A stretch of DNA of 64,000 nt from Phycicoccus sp. M110.8. Its GTDB lineage: Bacteria; Actinomycetota; Actinomycetes; Actinomycetales; Dermatophilaceae. The DNA is taken from positions 248,001 through 312,000 of the forward strand of contig NZ_JAWDIC010000002.1 of assembly GCF_032464895.1 (NCBI RefSeq). Reading direction: 5' to 3'. Of the stretch, positions 25,351 to 35,598 are shown piece by piece. Positions within the stretch are counted from its first letter, which is position 1. Each line of letters starts with the position of its first letter. The notes under the pieces are model-generated. The model was not told where the DNA came from. It made no database searches and worked only from the letters and a program-made list of their open reading frames with translations. Position numbers and translations under genes: made by a program.

Positions 25351-27726
25351 TCAGGCGGGGGCGGTGCCGTCGCAGGTGTCGATGATCATGGCCACGGTCC
25401 GCGCCACGGTGGCGGGCGCGAGCAGGCGACCACCGAACTCGGTGACGTAGAAGGTGTCCAGGGTCTGGCCGGCATACGTGGCGATGTGGGCCGAGCGCAC
25501 GGACAGGCCGGCCTTGGCGAACCCGATCCCGAGGTCGTGCAGCAGCCCCGGCCGGTCCTGGGCGCGCACCTCGATCACGGTGGCGTCCTCGGAGGCGTGC
25601 GGCACCACCAGGGCGCGCGCCTGCCCTGGCGAGCCGGTCCCCGACTCCCCACTGGGTCGCGCCGCGAACTGGCGGCGACGCTCGAGCAACCCGAGGGGCG
25701 CGCGGTCACCGGTGGCCAGCCGTTCGAGGCCGCGCGCGATGCGCTCGGCCTGCGGCGCCTCGCCGCTGGGGCTCTCGACGTGCCACTCGTTCGCCGCGAC
25801 GCCGTCGACGGTGCGCAGGATCGCGGTCCGGACGACCAGCCCGTGCGCCGCGAGCAGCCCGGCGGTGTCGGCGAACAGCCCCAGCCGGTCGCGGTCGAAC
25901 ACGTCGATGCGGTACGACCCGCCCTGCGGCCGGACGACGACCCGGGGCTCGCCTGCCGCGACCGCCTCGAGGTCGGACGCGTCGACGGTCACGGTCTGCG
26001 CCGGTGGCGGCACGCTCCCCTCCTCCCAGCCGCTGCGGGCGGCCTCGGCGAGCTGGCGCAGCAGGGTCGCCCGCCAGTCGGTCCACGCCTGCGGGCCGGC
26101 CGCGCTGGCGTCGGCCTCCGTGAGCGCGACGAGCAGGTCGAACACGTCGCGCGACCCGCCCACCGCCGCCCGGGCCGCGGTCACCGTGCCGGGGTCCTGG
26201 TGGTCGCGCCGGGTCGCCAGGTCGATGAGCGTCAGGTGCTCACGCACGAGGGTCTCCACGACCTCGACGTCGGATGCCGGGTAGCCCAGGCGCGTCGCCA
26301 CGGCCCGGGCGATCGGTGCCCCGGTGGCGGAGTGGTCGTGCGCGCCGGGCAGCTTGCCGATGTCGTGCAGCAGCGCGGCGAGCAGCAGCAGGTCGGCGCG
26401 ACCCACCTGCCGGACCAGGCCGCCCGCGAGGACCACCGTCTCGACCAAGTGGCGGTCGACGGTGTGCCGGTGGACGGCGTTGCGCTGCGGGCGCGAGCGG
26501 ACGGCCGCCCACTCGGGGATCCAGCGGTCGACGATGCCGGCCTGGTCGAGCCCCTCCCAGACCGCGATGAGGCCCGGGCCGGTCGCCAGCAGGTCGGCGA
26601 AGAGGTCCCGGGCGATCTCGGGCCACGGCTCGGGCAGCGTCGGCGCCTGGCCGGCGAGGTTGCCCAGGGTGGTCGGTGCGATGGGGAGGTTGTTGCGGGC
26701 GGCGACGACGGCAGCACGCAGGGGCAGCAGCGGCTCGGTCGACAGCGAGCTGCGCGGCCCGAGCACGACCTCGCCGTCGTGCTCGAACATGCCGAACCCG
26801 AGCGGGTTGAGCTGCGGCCGGCGCGGCCCGACCCGAAGGGTGCGCGCGCGCTGGGACTGCCCCGCCCGCCGCACGGTGCCGTCGAGGGCGTATGCCACGG
26901 TGCGGCCGGCGTTGGCGACGGCCGTGAGCAAGTCGTCGGCGTCGGCGTGGCCGAGGAGGGCGGCGACGGCGTCGTGGTCCTCGCGCCCGAGCCGGTCCCG
27001 GCCCCGGCCGGTCACGACGTGGACGGCGTCGCGCACGTCGAGGAGCACCCGGTGCGCCTCGTCCACCCCCTCGTGCGGGCGGTCGGTCAGCCACGCCGCG
27101 ACCAGGGCACCGAGGACGGTCATGTCGCGCAGGCCGCCGTGGGCCTCCTTGAGGTCCGGCTCGATGCTCTGCGCGAGGTCGCCGTGCCGGGCGTGCCGGG
27201 CCCGCAGCGCGTCGAGCAGCTGGGGCAGCCGGCGCCGGGCGTTCGCCCGCCAGTCGTGGGCGACGGTGGAGCGCGCGGCTGCGACGACCTCGGGGTCGCC
27301 CGCGACGCAGGTCAGGTCGAGCAGTCCGACGGCCGCGGTGAGGTCGCCCGAGGCGACGGTGCGGCACTGGTTCACCGTGCGGACCGAGTGGTCCAGCTTC
27401 ACGCCGGCGTCCCACACCGGGTACCAGACGCGGTCGGCGAGGCCGCGCAGGTCCTCCCCGCTGAGGGAGCGCCCGTAGTGCAGGAGCACGAGGTCGAGGT
27501 CGCTGAGGGGACCCGCGTCCCCGCGGGCCAGGCTGCCCACGGCCGCGAGGGCGATCCCCTCGGTGGAGCGCCCGTCGAGGGCCTGGGCCCACACCGTTGC
27601 GAGCCACTCACGCGTCATGGTGGCGATCGCCTCGCGCCGGGCCGTGCCCGCCCCCAGCGCGTCGAAACCCCGCGCGCCGGCCAGGTCGAGGCGGCGGGCC
27701 GCCAGGTCGATCTGCTCCACGCTCAT
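25351..27726 (-). CDS. glnD: [Protein-PII] uridylyltransferase / uridylyl-removing enzyme
   Basis: GlnD senses glutamine and modifies the PII protein (adenylylation in actinobacteria) encoded just upstream. The 791-residue protein has the nucleotidyltransferase domain (VGSLARGDAGPLSDLDLVLL), the GlnE-like helical domain (DLKEAHGGLRDMTVLGAL), an HD phosphohydrolase domain (LLAALLHDIGKLPGAHDHS) and two C-terminal ACT domains (YRIDVFDRDRLGLFADTAGLL; IEVRAQDRPGLLHDLG). The listed start is ATG 27726; the ribosome site AGGAG lies too close to it but 7 nt before the GTG at 27720, so GTG may be the true start. A GlnR-like box lies 22 bp upstream. Confidence 0.95.
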   Translation of the reverse strand: MSVEQIDLAARRLDLAGARGFDALGAGTARREAIATMTREWLATVWAQALDGRSTEGIALAAVGSLARGDAGPLSDLDLVLLHYGRSLSGEDLRGLADRVWYPVWDAGVKLDHSVRTVNQCRTVASGDLTAAVGLLDLTCVAGDPEVVAAARSTVAHDWRANARRRLPQLLDALRARHARHGDLAQSIEPDLKEAHGGLRDMTVLGALVAAWLTDRPHEGVDEAHRVLLDVRDAVHVVTGRGRDRLGREDHDAVAALLGHADADDLLTAVANAGRTVAYALDGTVRRAGQSQRARTLRVGPRRPQLNPLGFGMFEHDGEVVLGPRSSLSTEPLLPLRAAVVAARNNLPIAPTTLGNLAGQAPTLPEPWPEIARDLFADLLATGPGLIAVWEGLDQAGIVDRWIPEWAAVRSRPQRNAVHRHTVDRHLVETVVLAGGLVRQVGRADLLLLAALLHDIGKLPGAHDHSATGAPIARAVATRLGYPASDVEVVETLVREHLTLIDLATRRDHQDPGTVTAARAAVGGSRDVFDLLVALTEADASAAGPQAWTDWRATLLRQLAEAARSGWEEGSVPPPAQTVTVDASDLEAVAAGEPRVVVRPQGGSYRIDVFDRDRLGLFADTAGLLAAHGLVVRTAILRTVDGVAANEWHVESPSGEAPQAERIARGLERLATGDRAPLGLLERRRQFAARPSGESGTGSPGQARALVVPHASEDATVIEVRAQDRPGLLHDLGIGFAKAGLSVRSAHIATYAGQTLDTFYVTEFGGRLLAPATVARTVAMIIDTCDGTAPA

Positions 27727-27748
27727 GCTCCTACGGTGCCGTGCCGAC

Positions 27749-27786
27749 GTTTCCGGTTGCCTGCACTGGTGTTACGTCCGTGTTAG
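27749..27786 (-). promoter_or_regulatory. GlnR-like nitrogen box upstream of glnD
   Basis: On the minus strand: CTAAC at offset 0, GTAAC at offset 11 and GAAAC at offset 33, that is, three half-sites in the 11-bp phase of the actinobacterial GlnR box (gTnAC-n6-GaAAC repeated twice). The fourth half-site (offset 22) is degenerate. The same three half-sites with identical spacing occur before amt. It suggests glnD has its own nitrogen-regulated promoter in the 156-bp gap after glnB. Confidence 0.6.
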
Positions 27787-27882
27787 GTCGTCCGCCGGTT
27801 CGCACACGACACGGGGAGGCGCCCGGGGCTCTCGGGCTCCGGGCACCTCCCCTGCTCGTGGCGGTCCTGCTTCTCCTGGGCG

Positions 27883-29728
<1,846 letters not shown>

Positions 29729-29789
29729 CGAAGGGTCACCGGCGTAAGAAGTACGTTTCGCGGCTGGTATGCCGCGGGTCAAGGACTGG

Positions 29790-30431
29790 TCAGAACGCCG
29801 AGACCGGGCCCTGCGAACGCTGCGGCCGGCTCAGCGCGCGCACCACCGCCGTGGCGCCGTGCCGGTCGGCCGCGACCGCCGCGAGCAGGCCCACGACGGG
29901 CACCACCGCCCCCTCGGGGAACTGCGGCGTCTGCACCCCGACGCTCGCGGCGAGGTCGTCGGCGTGGACGAGCATCTCCATCATCCGGGTCGTCAGGAAG
30001 TCGTCGGTGGTGAGCGACCAGCCCTGCCACGGGATGAAGATCGTGTCCGGGTCCCGCGGCGCGGCGAGCAGCTCGGCCAGCCCGTCGGTGTGGCCGGCCA
30101 CGGTGGCGAGGACCGCGTCGGGGCCGGCGGTGGCCGCCTCGTCGTCGCGCACGTTCTGCTCGGGGTCGACCTGCCCGGCGCGGGACGCGGCCACCCAGGG
30201 CGCCCGGCGGTAGTGCTCGAGGACGGGGATGACCTCGCCGCTGGGCTCGGCAGACAGGCCCCGGGCGACGGTCACGCCCTGGTTGAGCAGGTGGTGCGCC
30301 AGCCCTCCCACGCTCATCCCGGCGCAGGCGCTCTCGTGCGCCCAGGCGTCGCGGACGGCTGCCGAGCCGGCGAGCTCGCGGGCGATGGCCACGGACTCCA
30401 GGAAGGCGGTGCGGTGCTCGGTGAGGCTCAT
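29790..30431 (-). CDS. Mycothiol-dependent maleylpyruvate-isomerase-like (DinB fold) protein
   Basis: A 213-residue protein of the TIGR03083/MDMPI_N type. The metal-binding fold is seen in WAHESACAGMSVGGLAHHLLNQG (first His) and TTRMMEMLVHADDLAASVG (last His and Asp). Members are mycothiol-dependent isomerases or S-transferases, or unknown. It lies before amt on the same strand but a GlnR-like box separates them, so it is probably a separate transcription unit. Confidence 0.8.
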   Translation of the reverse strand: MSLTEHRTAFLESVAIARELAGSAAVRDAWAHESACAGMSVGGLAHHLLNQGVTVARGLSAEPSGEVIPVLEHYRRAPWVAASRAGQVDPEQNVRDDEAATAGPDAVLATVAGHTDGLAELLAAPRDPDTIFIPWQGWSLTTDDFLTTRMMEMLVHADDLAASVGVQTPQFPEGAVVPVVGLLAAVAADRHGATAVVRALSRPQRSQGPVSAF

Positions 30432-30547
30432 GCGGCGACCCTACCCACGGGTGCCGACGGCCGACCGCGGCCCACGGCGGCTCGGCGGCTCACCACGGGC
30501 CACGGCGCCTCGCCCGGGCGGGCGCGGGCGCCTCGCGTGCTCGGGCC

Positions 30548-31567
30548 TCAGGAACCGCCCTCGGGTGCGAGCGCCAGGTAGCGCTCCCCCATGGAGGCCA
30601 GCTCGTCGTCCTCCACCATCCGGGCGAATCCCACCAGGGCCTGGGCCGGCTCCCGCAGGCCCTCGAACCGGCCGGACTCGACCAGGATGTCGCACAGCAG
30701 GATCCGCAGGTCCGGGGGCACCGGCCGTCCGGTGCGCTCGGCGGCGCCGATGGCCTCCTGCAGCAGGACCGTGGCGGTCTCCGGGTCGCCGCCGCGCCAC
30801 AGCACGAGTGCCTCGAGCTCGGCCAGCGAGATCCGCAGCTCCACGGTCGGGTGCGCGTCGACGAGGGCTCGCGCCCGGGCGAGCGTGTCGTCGGTGCGCG
30901 GGTCGTCGACGGCCACCATCGCGCGGACGGCGAGCGTCGCGGCCTCCGCCGCCCAGCCCCCGTCCCCGTCCTGCTCGTAGAAGTGGGACGCCCGCAGCAG
31001 CAGGGTCGGCGCCATCTCCTCGGGGGCGACGTGCGCCAGCCCCATCAGCCCGCCGGCGGCGTGCCCGGGCTCGTCCATCGCGAGCAGCTGCTCGACGTAC
31101 CCCAGCCCGCGCTGCAGGGCCTGCTCGTCACCCACCCCGAGCTCCACGGGCACGAACGCCATCCGGCTGCGGATCTCCTCCAGCATGTCCCCGGCCGCTG
31201 CGGCCGCCTCGATGGACTCGGCCAGCACCTGGCCGGCGGCGGGGTGGCCGGCGCCCAGCAGCACCTGCCCGAGCCGGCGGTCCAGCACCGCCCACTGCGA
31301 CAGCTCCTCGGGCCCCTCGGGCCGCAGGACGCCGCGCGCCTGGGACCACCCGAAGACCAGGTGGTCCATCCGGATGACGTCGTGCGCCTGCGCCGCCTCC
31401 AGGAGCGCCCGGTGGTATGCCGTGACGCTGTCGGGCAGGGGCGCCTGCGCCTCCGCGAGCACCGCGGAGGGAAGCTCCTCCGCGCCCGAGGCGTGTCGTG
31501 GCGACGCTGCCCCGCCCGCGTGGTCCGCCTCGTCGCGCCCCAGCGCGTCCCGGTCCGGCGCCGTCAC
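30548..31567 (-). CDS. TPR-like helical repeat protein, unknown
   Basis: A 339-residue soluble protein made of amphipathic helices with a TPR-like pattern (for example LRRASHFYEQDGDGGWAAEAAT-type units, ALVLWRGGDPETATVLLQEA and FARMVEDDELASMGERYLALAP). I do not recognise a named family. The start is GTG at 31567, which overlaps the stop of the HTTM gene (GTGA). It is the last gene of a three-gene operon. A protein-interaction role is inferred from the fold only. Confidence 0.6.
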   Translation of the reverse strand: MTAPDRDALGRDEADHAGGAASPRHASGAEELPSAVLAEAQAPLPDSVTAYHRALLEAAQAHDVIRMDHLVFGWSQARGVLRPEGPEELSQWAVLDRRLGQVLLGAGHPAAGQVLAESIEAAAAAGDMLEEIRSRMAFVPVELGVGDEQALQRGLGYVEQLLAMDEPGHAAGGLMGLAHVAPEEMAPTLLLRASHFYEQDGDGGWAAEAATLAVRAMVAVDDPRTDDTLARARALVDAHPTVELRISLAELEALVLWRGGDPETATVLLQEAIGAAERTGRPVPPDLRILLCDILVESGRFEGLREPAQALVGFARMVEDDELASMGERYLALAPEGGS

Positions 31568-32445
31568 GAGCGCTCCCCCACGAGTCGTGCGGGCAGCCGC
31601 CCGCGCCAGCGGCCGCCGACCCGGGCCCGCAGCGAGGCGGCATACCGCTCCAGCGGCAGGAAGGCCAGCATCATCACCAGGTGCGGCCAGAACGCGATGG
31701 TGATCGCGGCATACGTCATGGCGTGGAAGACGAACCACGCGGCCACCACGCGCCGGCGCCACCGCTCGGACAGCAGGAAGATCACCGGCGAGGTGAGCTC
31801 GGCCGTGAAGAGCACCCACTGGAACCAGTGCAGCGTCCACGGCACCTCGAGCAGCCACTGCGCCATGGGGGTCCCGCGGCGCACGACGGCCCGCACCATC
31901 GTCGCGGAGTTGACCCACTCCCAGCCGCCGAACCGGACCTTGGCCCACGCGGAGAGGAAGTAGGTGGCGACGGCGGCCAGCTGCACCGCCCGCAGCGCGA
32001 AGCCGGCGGCCTCGGAGCGGCGGCGGTCCGACAGGTGCGCCAGGCCCACGGTGGGCAGCAGCGCCAGCGCGACGACGAAGTCGGCCCGGTCGTGGTCGAC
32101 CTTGCCGTAGGAGAAGGCGACGTACTGGTACCAGGTCCACGCGACCGCCACGGTCCACCCGAGCAGGCGCGGAGCCCTCCCGGTCATCGCCGCGAGCGCG
32201 GCCGCCACACAACCCCACTTGAGCACCTGCACGAGCAGCACCGTCGCGGCGGGGAGGTGGAGCGCCTGCCCGACCAGCAGGGGCTCGTACCAGACCGGGT
32301 CGGCCCAGCCGTGGTACCAGCCGGAGGTGTGCAGGAGCAGGACGTCGACCACGACGAAGGCGAAGACGAGCAGCCGGAGCACGGCCACCCGTGCCACGGG
32401 CATCGGCTCGAACAGCCAGCCCTGCAGCCGGCGCACGGCGCTCAC
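31564..32445 (-). CDS. HTTM domain membrane protein (vitamin-K-carboxylase-like)
   Basis: A 293-residue membrane protein with about six hydrophobic segments. The arrangement WLFEPMPVARVAVLRLLVFAF, GWADPVWYEPLL, TWYQYVAFSYGKVDHDRADFVVALALL, YFLSAWAKVRFGGWEWVNSATM and FTAELTSPVIFLLSERWRRRVVAAWFVFHAM is typical of the HTTM family, the bacterial relatives of gamma-glutamyl carboxylase. The start GTG at 32445 overlaps the stop of the upstream gene. A carboxylase activity is unproven for these short forms. It faces a lipase-maturation-factor-type gene 72 bp away from the operon start. Confidence 0.8.
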   Translation of the reverse strand: MSAVRRLQGWLFEPMPVARVAVLRLLVFAFVVVDVLLLHTSGWYHGWADPVWYEPLLVGQALHLPAATVLLVQVLKWGCVAAALAAMTGRAPRLLGWTVAVAWTWYQYVAFSYGKVDHDRADFVVALALLPTVGLAHLSDRRRSEAAGFALRAVQLAAVATYFLSAWAKVRFGGWEWVNSATMVRAVVRRGTPMAQWLLEVPWTLHWFQWVLFTAELTSPVIFLLSERWRRRVVAAWFVFHAMTYAAITIAFWPHLVMMLAFLPLERYAASLRARVGGRWRGRLPARLVGERS

Positions 32446-32957
32446 CGCGCGCTCCACTGCGCCAGCACCTCGGTCCGGACCTCGCCGGTGGGCTTGCGGT
32501 CGACGACGACGATGAGGCGGCGGACGACACGCAGGGCCGTCCAGGTCGGGGCGTCGGGCCGCAGTCGCGCGTGGCTGGCGGCGAGCGTGCCGAGCCGCGC
32601 GGGGTCGGACGTGATCTGCGGGATGCGGCCCTCGACCTCGGCCCGGTTCAGGCCGGTGTTCTCCGGGGTGAGCGGGGCCGGACGCCACTGCCCGGGTTCG
32701 GCGGCGGTCTGCACCTCGATGCCGGTCGACCAGACCGACCCCGACGGGGCCTGCGAGGTCGAGAACATCCGCCACGGGGAGAACGGCCACCAGTCGTCGT
32801 CGCCGACGAGGGAGCCGGCGCAGAACCCGGCGGCCAGGACCAGGACGACCGCGGTCCGCCACGCCTTCGCGGCGCCGCCCAGCCGCTGCACGGGCTCCTG
32901 CTCCCGCACCTCGACCCGCTCGTCCACCCCGGTCGCCACGCGGTCAGGGTAGGCCAT
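32442..32957 (-). CDS. Single-pass membrane protein, first gene of the HTTM operon
   Basis: A 171-residue protein with a cytoplasmic N-terminus, one membrane segment (WRTAVVLVLAAGFCAGSLVG) and an outside domain that begins DDDWWPFSPWRMFSTSQAP. The WWPFSPWRMF motif is a recognisable cue for small HTTM-partner proteins in actinobacteria. The function is unknown; fixed linkage with HTTM suggests a complex. It overlaps the HTTM gene start by 4 bp. The 72-bp gap to the divergent gene at 33030 must hold both promoters. Confidence 0.65.
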   Translation of the reverse strand: MAYPDRVATGVDERVEVREQEPVQRLGGAAKAWRTAVVLVLAAGFCAGSLVGDDDWWPFSPWRMFSTSQAPSGSVWSTGIEVQTAAEPGQWRPAPLTPENTGLNRAEVEGRIPQITSDPARLGTLAASHARLRPDAPTWTALRVVRRLIVVVDRKPTGEVRTEVLAQWSAR

Positions 32958-33029
32958 GATGGAGGGATGGTCCCGGACCGGAACACCGTGCGGTCACCCC
33001 GCTCGAGGGCGGGCTGAGCGCGGCGCGCC

Positions 33030-34460
33030 ATGGACTGGTTCGCCGCCGAGGGCTACCGGGTCTCGCGCCTGCTGTTCCAGCGCGGGCTGGGCGGGCTCTA
33101 CCTCGTGGCCTTCCTCGCCGCGGCCCTGCAGTTCCGGGCGCTGCTGGGCAGCCGCGGCCTGCTGCCGGTCCCTGCCTTCGTCGCGCGGGTGCCGTTCCGC
33201 CGGTCCCCCAGCCTGTTCCACTGGCGGTACTCCGACAGCCTCTTCGCCGGGGTCGCGTGGACCGGCGTGGGGCTCGCCGCGCTGACGGTCGTGGGCGTCA
33301 CCGAGCGGCTGCCCCTGCCTCTGTCGATGGTGGTGTGGCTCGTCCTGTGGGCGCTGTACCTCTCGATCGTCAACGTGGGCCAGCGCTGGTACGGGTTCGG
33401 CTGGGAGTCGCTGCTGCTCGAGATGGGGTTCCTCGCCGTCTTCCTGGGCACCGCGGACACGGCGCCTCCCCTGCCGGTCCTGGTCGCCCTGCGGTGGGTG
33501 CTGTTCCGGCTCGAGTTCGGGGCGGGGTTGATCAAGCTGCGCGGCGACCCCTGCTGGCGGGACCTGACCTGCCTGTACTACCACCACGAGACCCAGCCGA
33601 TGCCCGGGCCGCTGTCGTGGTGGTTCCACCACCTGCCCGCGCCGCTGCACCGGGTCGAGGTGTCGGCGAACCACGTCACCCAGCTCGTCCTGCCGTTCGG
33701 GCTGTTCCTGCCGCAGCCCGTCGCAGGCTGGTGCGCCGTCGTGATGGTCGTGACCCAGCTGTGGCTGGTGCTCAGCGGCAACTTCGCCTGGCTCAACTGG
33801 AGCGCCATCGTCCTGGGCCTCGCGGTCGTCCCCGACTCGTTCTGGGGGCACGTGCTGCCCCTGCGGCCCGACCCCGGGGCGACGGGCACGCCGGTGTGGT
33901 GGGTGGTCGCCTGCCTCGCGCTCGTGGCCCTCGTGGCCGTCCTCAGCCGGCGGCCGGCGCGCAACCTCGTCTCCTCCGAGCAGGCGATGAACGCCTCGTT
34001 CGACGTGCTGCACCTGGTCAACACCTACGGCGCGTTCGGGAGCGTGACCCGCACCCGGTACGAGGTCGTCGTCGAGGGCTCAACCGCCCTGGCCGGCTCG
34101 CCGTGGCTGGAGTACGAGTTCAAGGGCAAGCCGGGCGCCGTCAGCCGGCTGCCCCGGCAGTGGGCGCCGTACCACCTGCGGCTGGACTGGCTGCTGTGGT
34201 TCGCCGCGCTCTCGCCGAGGTATGCCGAGCCGTGGTTCCCCCGGCTGCTCCAGCGGCTGCTCGAGGGCGACCGGGCGACGCTGCGGCTGCTGCGGCACAA
34301 CCCGTTCCCCGACCAGGCACCGGCCGCCGTCCGGGCCACGCTCTACCGCTACCGCTTCACGACCTGGTCCGAGCGGCGCGGGACCGGTGCCTGGTGGCAC
34401 CGCGAGGTCGTGAGCCAGTTCGCACCCCCACAGGGCCTCGGCGACCGCCCCCTGCCCTGA
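33030..34460 (+). CDS. Lipase-maturation-factor (LMF1)-family membrane protein
   Basis: A 476-residue protein with about nine hydrophobic segments and the LMF1 family pattern: ALYLSIVNVGQRWYGFGWESLLLEMGF, LRWVLFRLEFGAGLIKLRGDPCWRDLTCLYYHHETQPMPGPLSWWFHHLP, and the conserved C-terminal domain VNTYGAFGSVTRTRYEVVVEG and LEYEFKGKPG. In animals LMF1 helps lipases fold in the ER; the bacterial role is not known. The gene is divergent from the HTTM operon, which is also a membrane protein of eukaryote-like family. Confidence 0.88.
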   Translation: MDWFAAEGYRVSRLLFQRGLGGLYLVAFLAAALQFRALLGSRGLLPVPAFVARVPFRRSPSLFHWRYSDSLFAGVAWTGVGLAALTVVGVTERLPLPLSMVVWLVLWALYLSIVNVGQRWYGFGWESLLLEMGFLAVFLGTADTAPPLPVLVALRWVLFRLEFGAGLIKLRGDPCWRDLTCLYYHHETQPMPGPLSWWFHHLPAPLHRVEVSANHVTQLVLPFGLFLPQPVAGWCAVVMVVTQLWLVLSGNFAWLNWSAIVLGLAVVPDSFWGHVLPLRPDPGATGTPVWWVVACLALVALVAVLSRRPARNLVSSEQAMNASFDVLHLVNTYGAFGSVTRTRYEVVVEGSTALAGSPWLEYEFKGKPGAVSRLPRQWAPYHLRLDWLLWFAALSPRYAEPWFPRLLQRLLEGDRATLRLLRHNPFPDQAPAAVRATLYRYRFTTWSERRGTGAWWHREVVSQFAPPQGLGDRPLP

Positions 34461-34528
34461 CCCGCTGGCCCGCACCGGGGTCGGCGGTGACGGCGGCGTC
34501 GGCGACGCGGTCAGCGTCGTGGGCGCGG

Positions 34529-35596
34529 TCAGGGTCGTCGGCGGCGTACCGCCACGACGCCGCCTGCTGCGAGCAGGACGGCCACGAGCGCGGCGGTCGC
34601 TGCCGCCACCGTGCCGCGCGACGGTGTCGACGGGACCGCACGCCCCTCCGCGTCCGCCCGACGCGAGGACGGCGCGGTCGCCGTCGGGGACGTCGGTGCG
34701 GACGACGGTGCAGACGTCGGTGGGGCCGTCGATGGCGCCGCGCCGGACCCCACCGGGACGTCGACGCGCTGCACCAGGGAGCTGCGTCCCTCCGAGCCGG
34801 CGAGCAGTCCGGGCCCGTCCGGGTCCAGCGCGAGGGTCTCGCCCTGTGGCTGCAGCGGCAGCAGGGCCGATGTCCGGACCGCCCAGGTCTGGGGGTCGAG
34901 GAGCACCAGCTGTGTGTAGGTCCGCACCGCGAGGGCGGACCCGTCCGCCAGCCAGACCGCGTCGGTCGCGACGGCCGGCCCGGCGCCGACGCGCACCAGC
35001 CGGTTCACCCGGGTCCGGCTCGGCTCCTGCGGCAGTGCGTATGCCGTGCCGAATCCCGACTTCGTGACCACGACGACGCGGCCAGTGCGGGGGTCGACGG
35101 CCAGCGCCTCGGCGTCGTGCGGGCCGTCGGGGTAGACGAGGTCCCAGGACGACCAGCCCCCGCGGGTGTCCCCGAGGCCGGGCTCGTCGAACCAGTACAC
35201 CGTCACGTGCCGGCGGGTCCCGCTGTTGTCGCCGATGTCGCCCACCAGCACGCGTCCCTGCGGCGTCACGGCGAGCGCCTCGACGTCCCGCACGGGGGCG
35301 CCGAAGGTGTGGACGCCGACGGTTCGCCCGGTCCGGGTGTCGATGGCGAAGATCCGGCCGCTGTCGCCGGAGTCGTTCGCGGTCCAGACCACGTGCGGGT
35401 GCCGCACGCTGCGCGCCAGCCCGGAGGACTCGGTCACGCGTGGGTCCTCGATGCGGAAGTCGCGCGCCACCGCCGGCCCGGCGGCATACGCGGCTCCCGT
35501 GCCGAGCACCGGCGGCCCACCGGCAGACGCGGTCCCCGCCACGAGCGGGCCCCAGGCCAGCGTGGTCGCCGCAGCGGCGGCCACGCACCGGGGCAT
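34529..35596 (-). CDS. Secreted, membrane-anchored beta-propeller-like protein
   Basis: A 355-residue protein with a signal peptide (to about residue 25), a repeat-rich middle (SSGLARSVRHPHVVWTANDSGDSGRIFAIDTRTGR; VEALAVTPQGRVLVGDIGDN; AEALAVDPRTGRVVVVTKSG), a Ser/Pro/Thr linker (APPTSAPSSAPTSPTATAP), then a C-terminal membrane helix with a basic end (AAATAALVAVLLAAGGVVAVRRRRP). This architecture anchors a propeller outside the cell. No enzymatic motif is visible. It lies 2 bp before ftsY on the same strand, so it is downstream of ftsY. Function unknown. Confidence 0.75.
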   Translation of the reverse strand: MPRCVAAAAATTLAWGPLVAGTASAGGPPVLGTGAAYAAGPAVARDFRIEDPRVTESSGLARSVRHPHVVWTANDSGDSGRIFAIDTRTGRTVGVHTFGAPVRDVEALAVTPQGRVLVGDIGDNSGTRRHVTVYWFDEPGLGDTRGGWSSWDLVYPDGPHDAEALAVDPRTGRVVVVTKSGFGTAYALPQEPSRTRVNRLVRVGAGPAVATDAVWLADGSALAVRTYTQLVLLDPQTWAVRTSALLPLQPQGETLALDPDGPGLLAGSEGRSSLVQRVDVPVGSGAAPSTAPPTSAPSSAPTSPTATAPSSRRADAEGRAVPSTPSRGTVAAATAALVAVLLAAGGVVAVRRRRP

Positions 35597-35598
35597 CG

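Noticed and set aside
34461-34528. Low-complexity GTCGGCGG-type repeat between the LMF1 and propeller genes
   Set aside because: The pattern is irregular and looks like ordinary GC-rich drift; no clear unit or structure.
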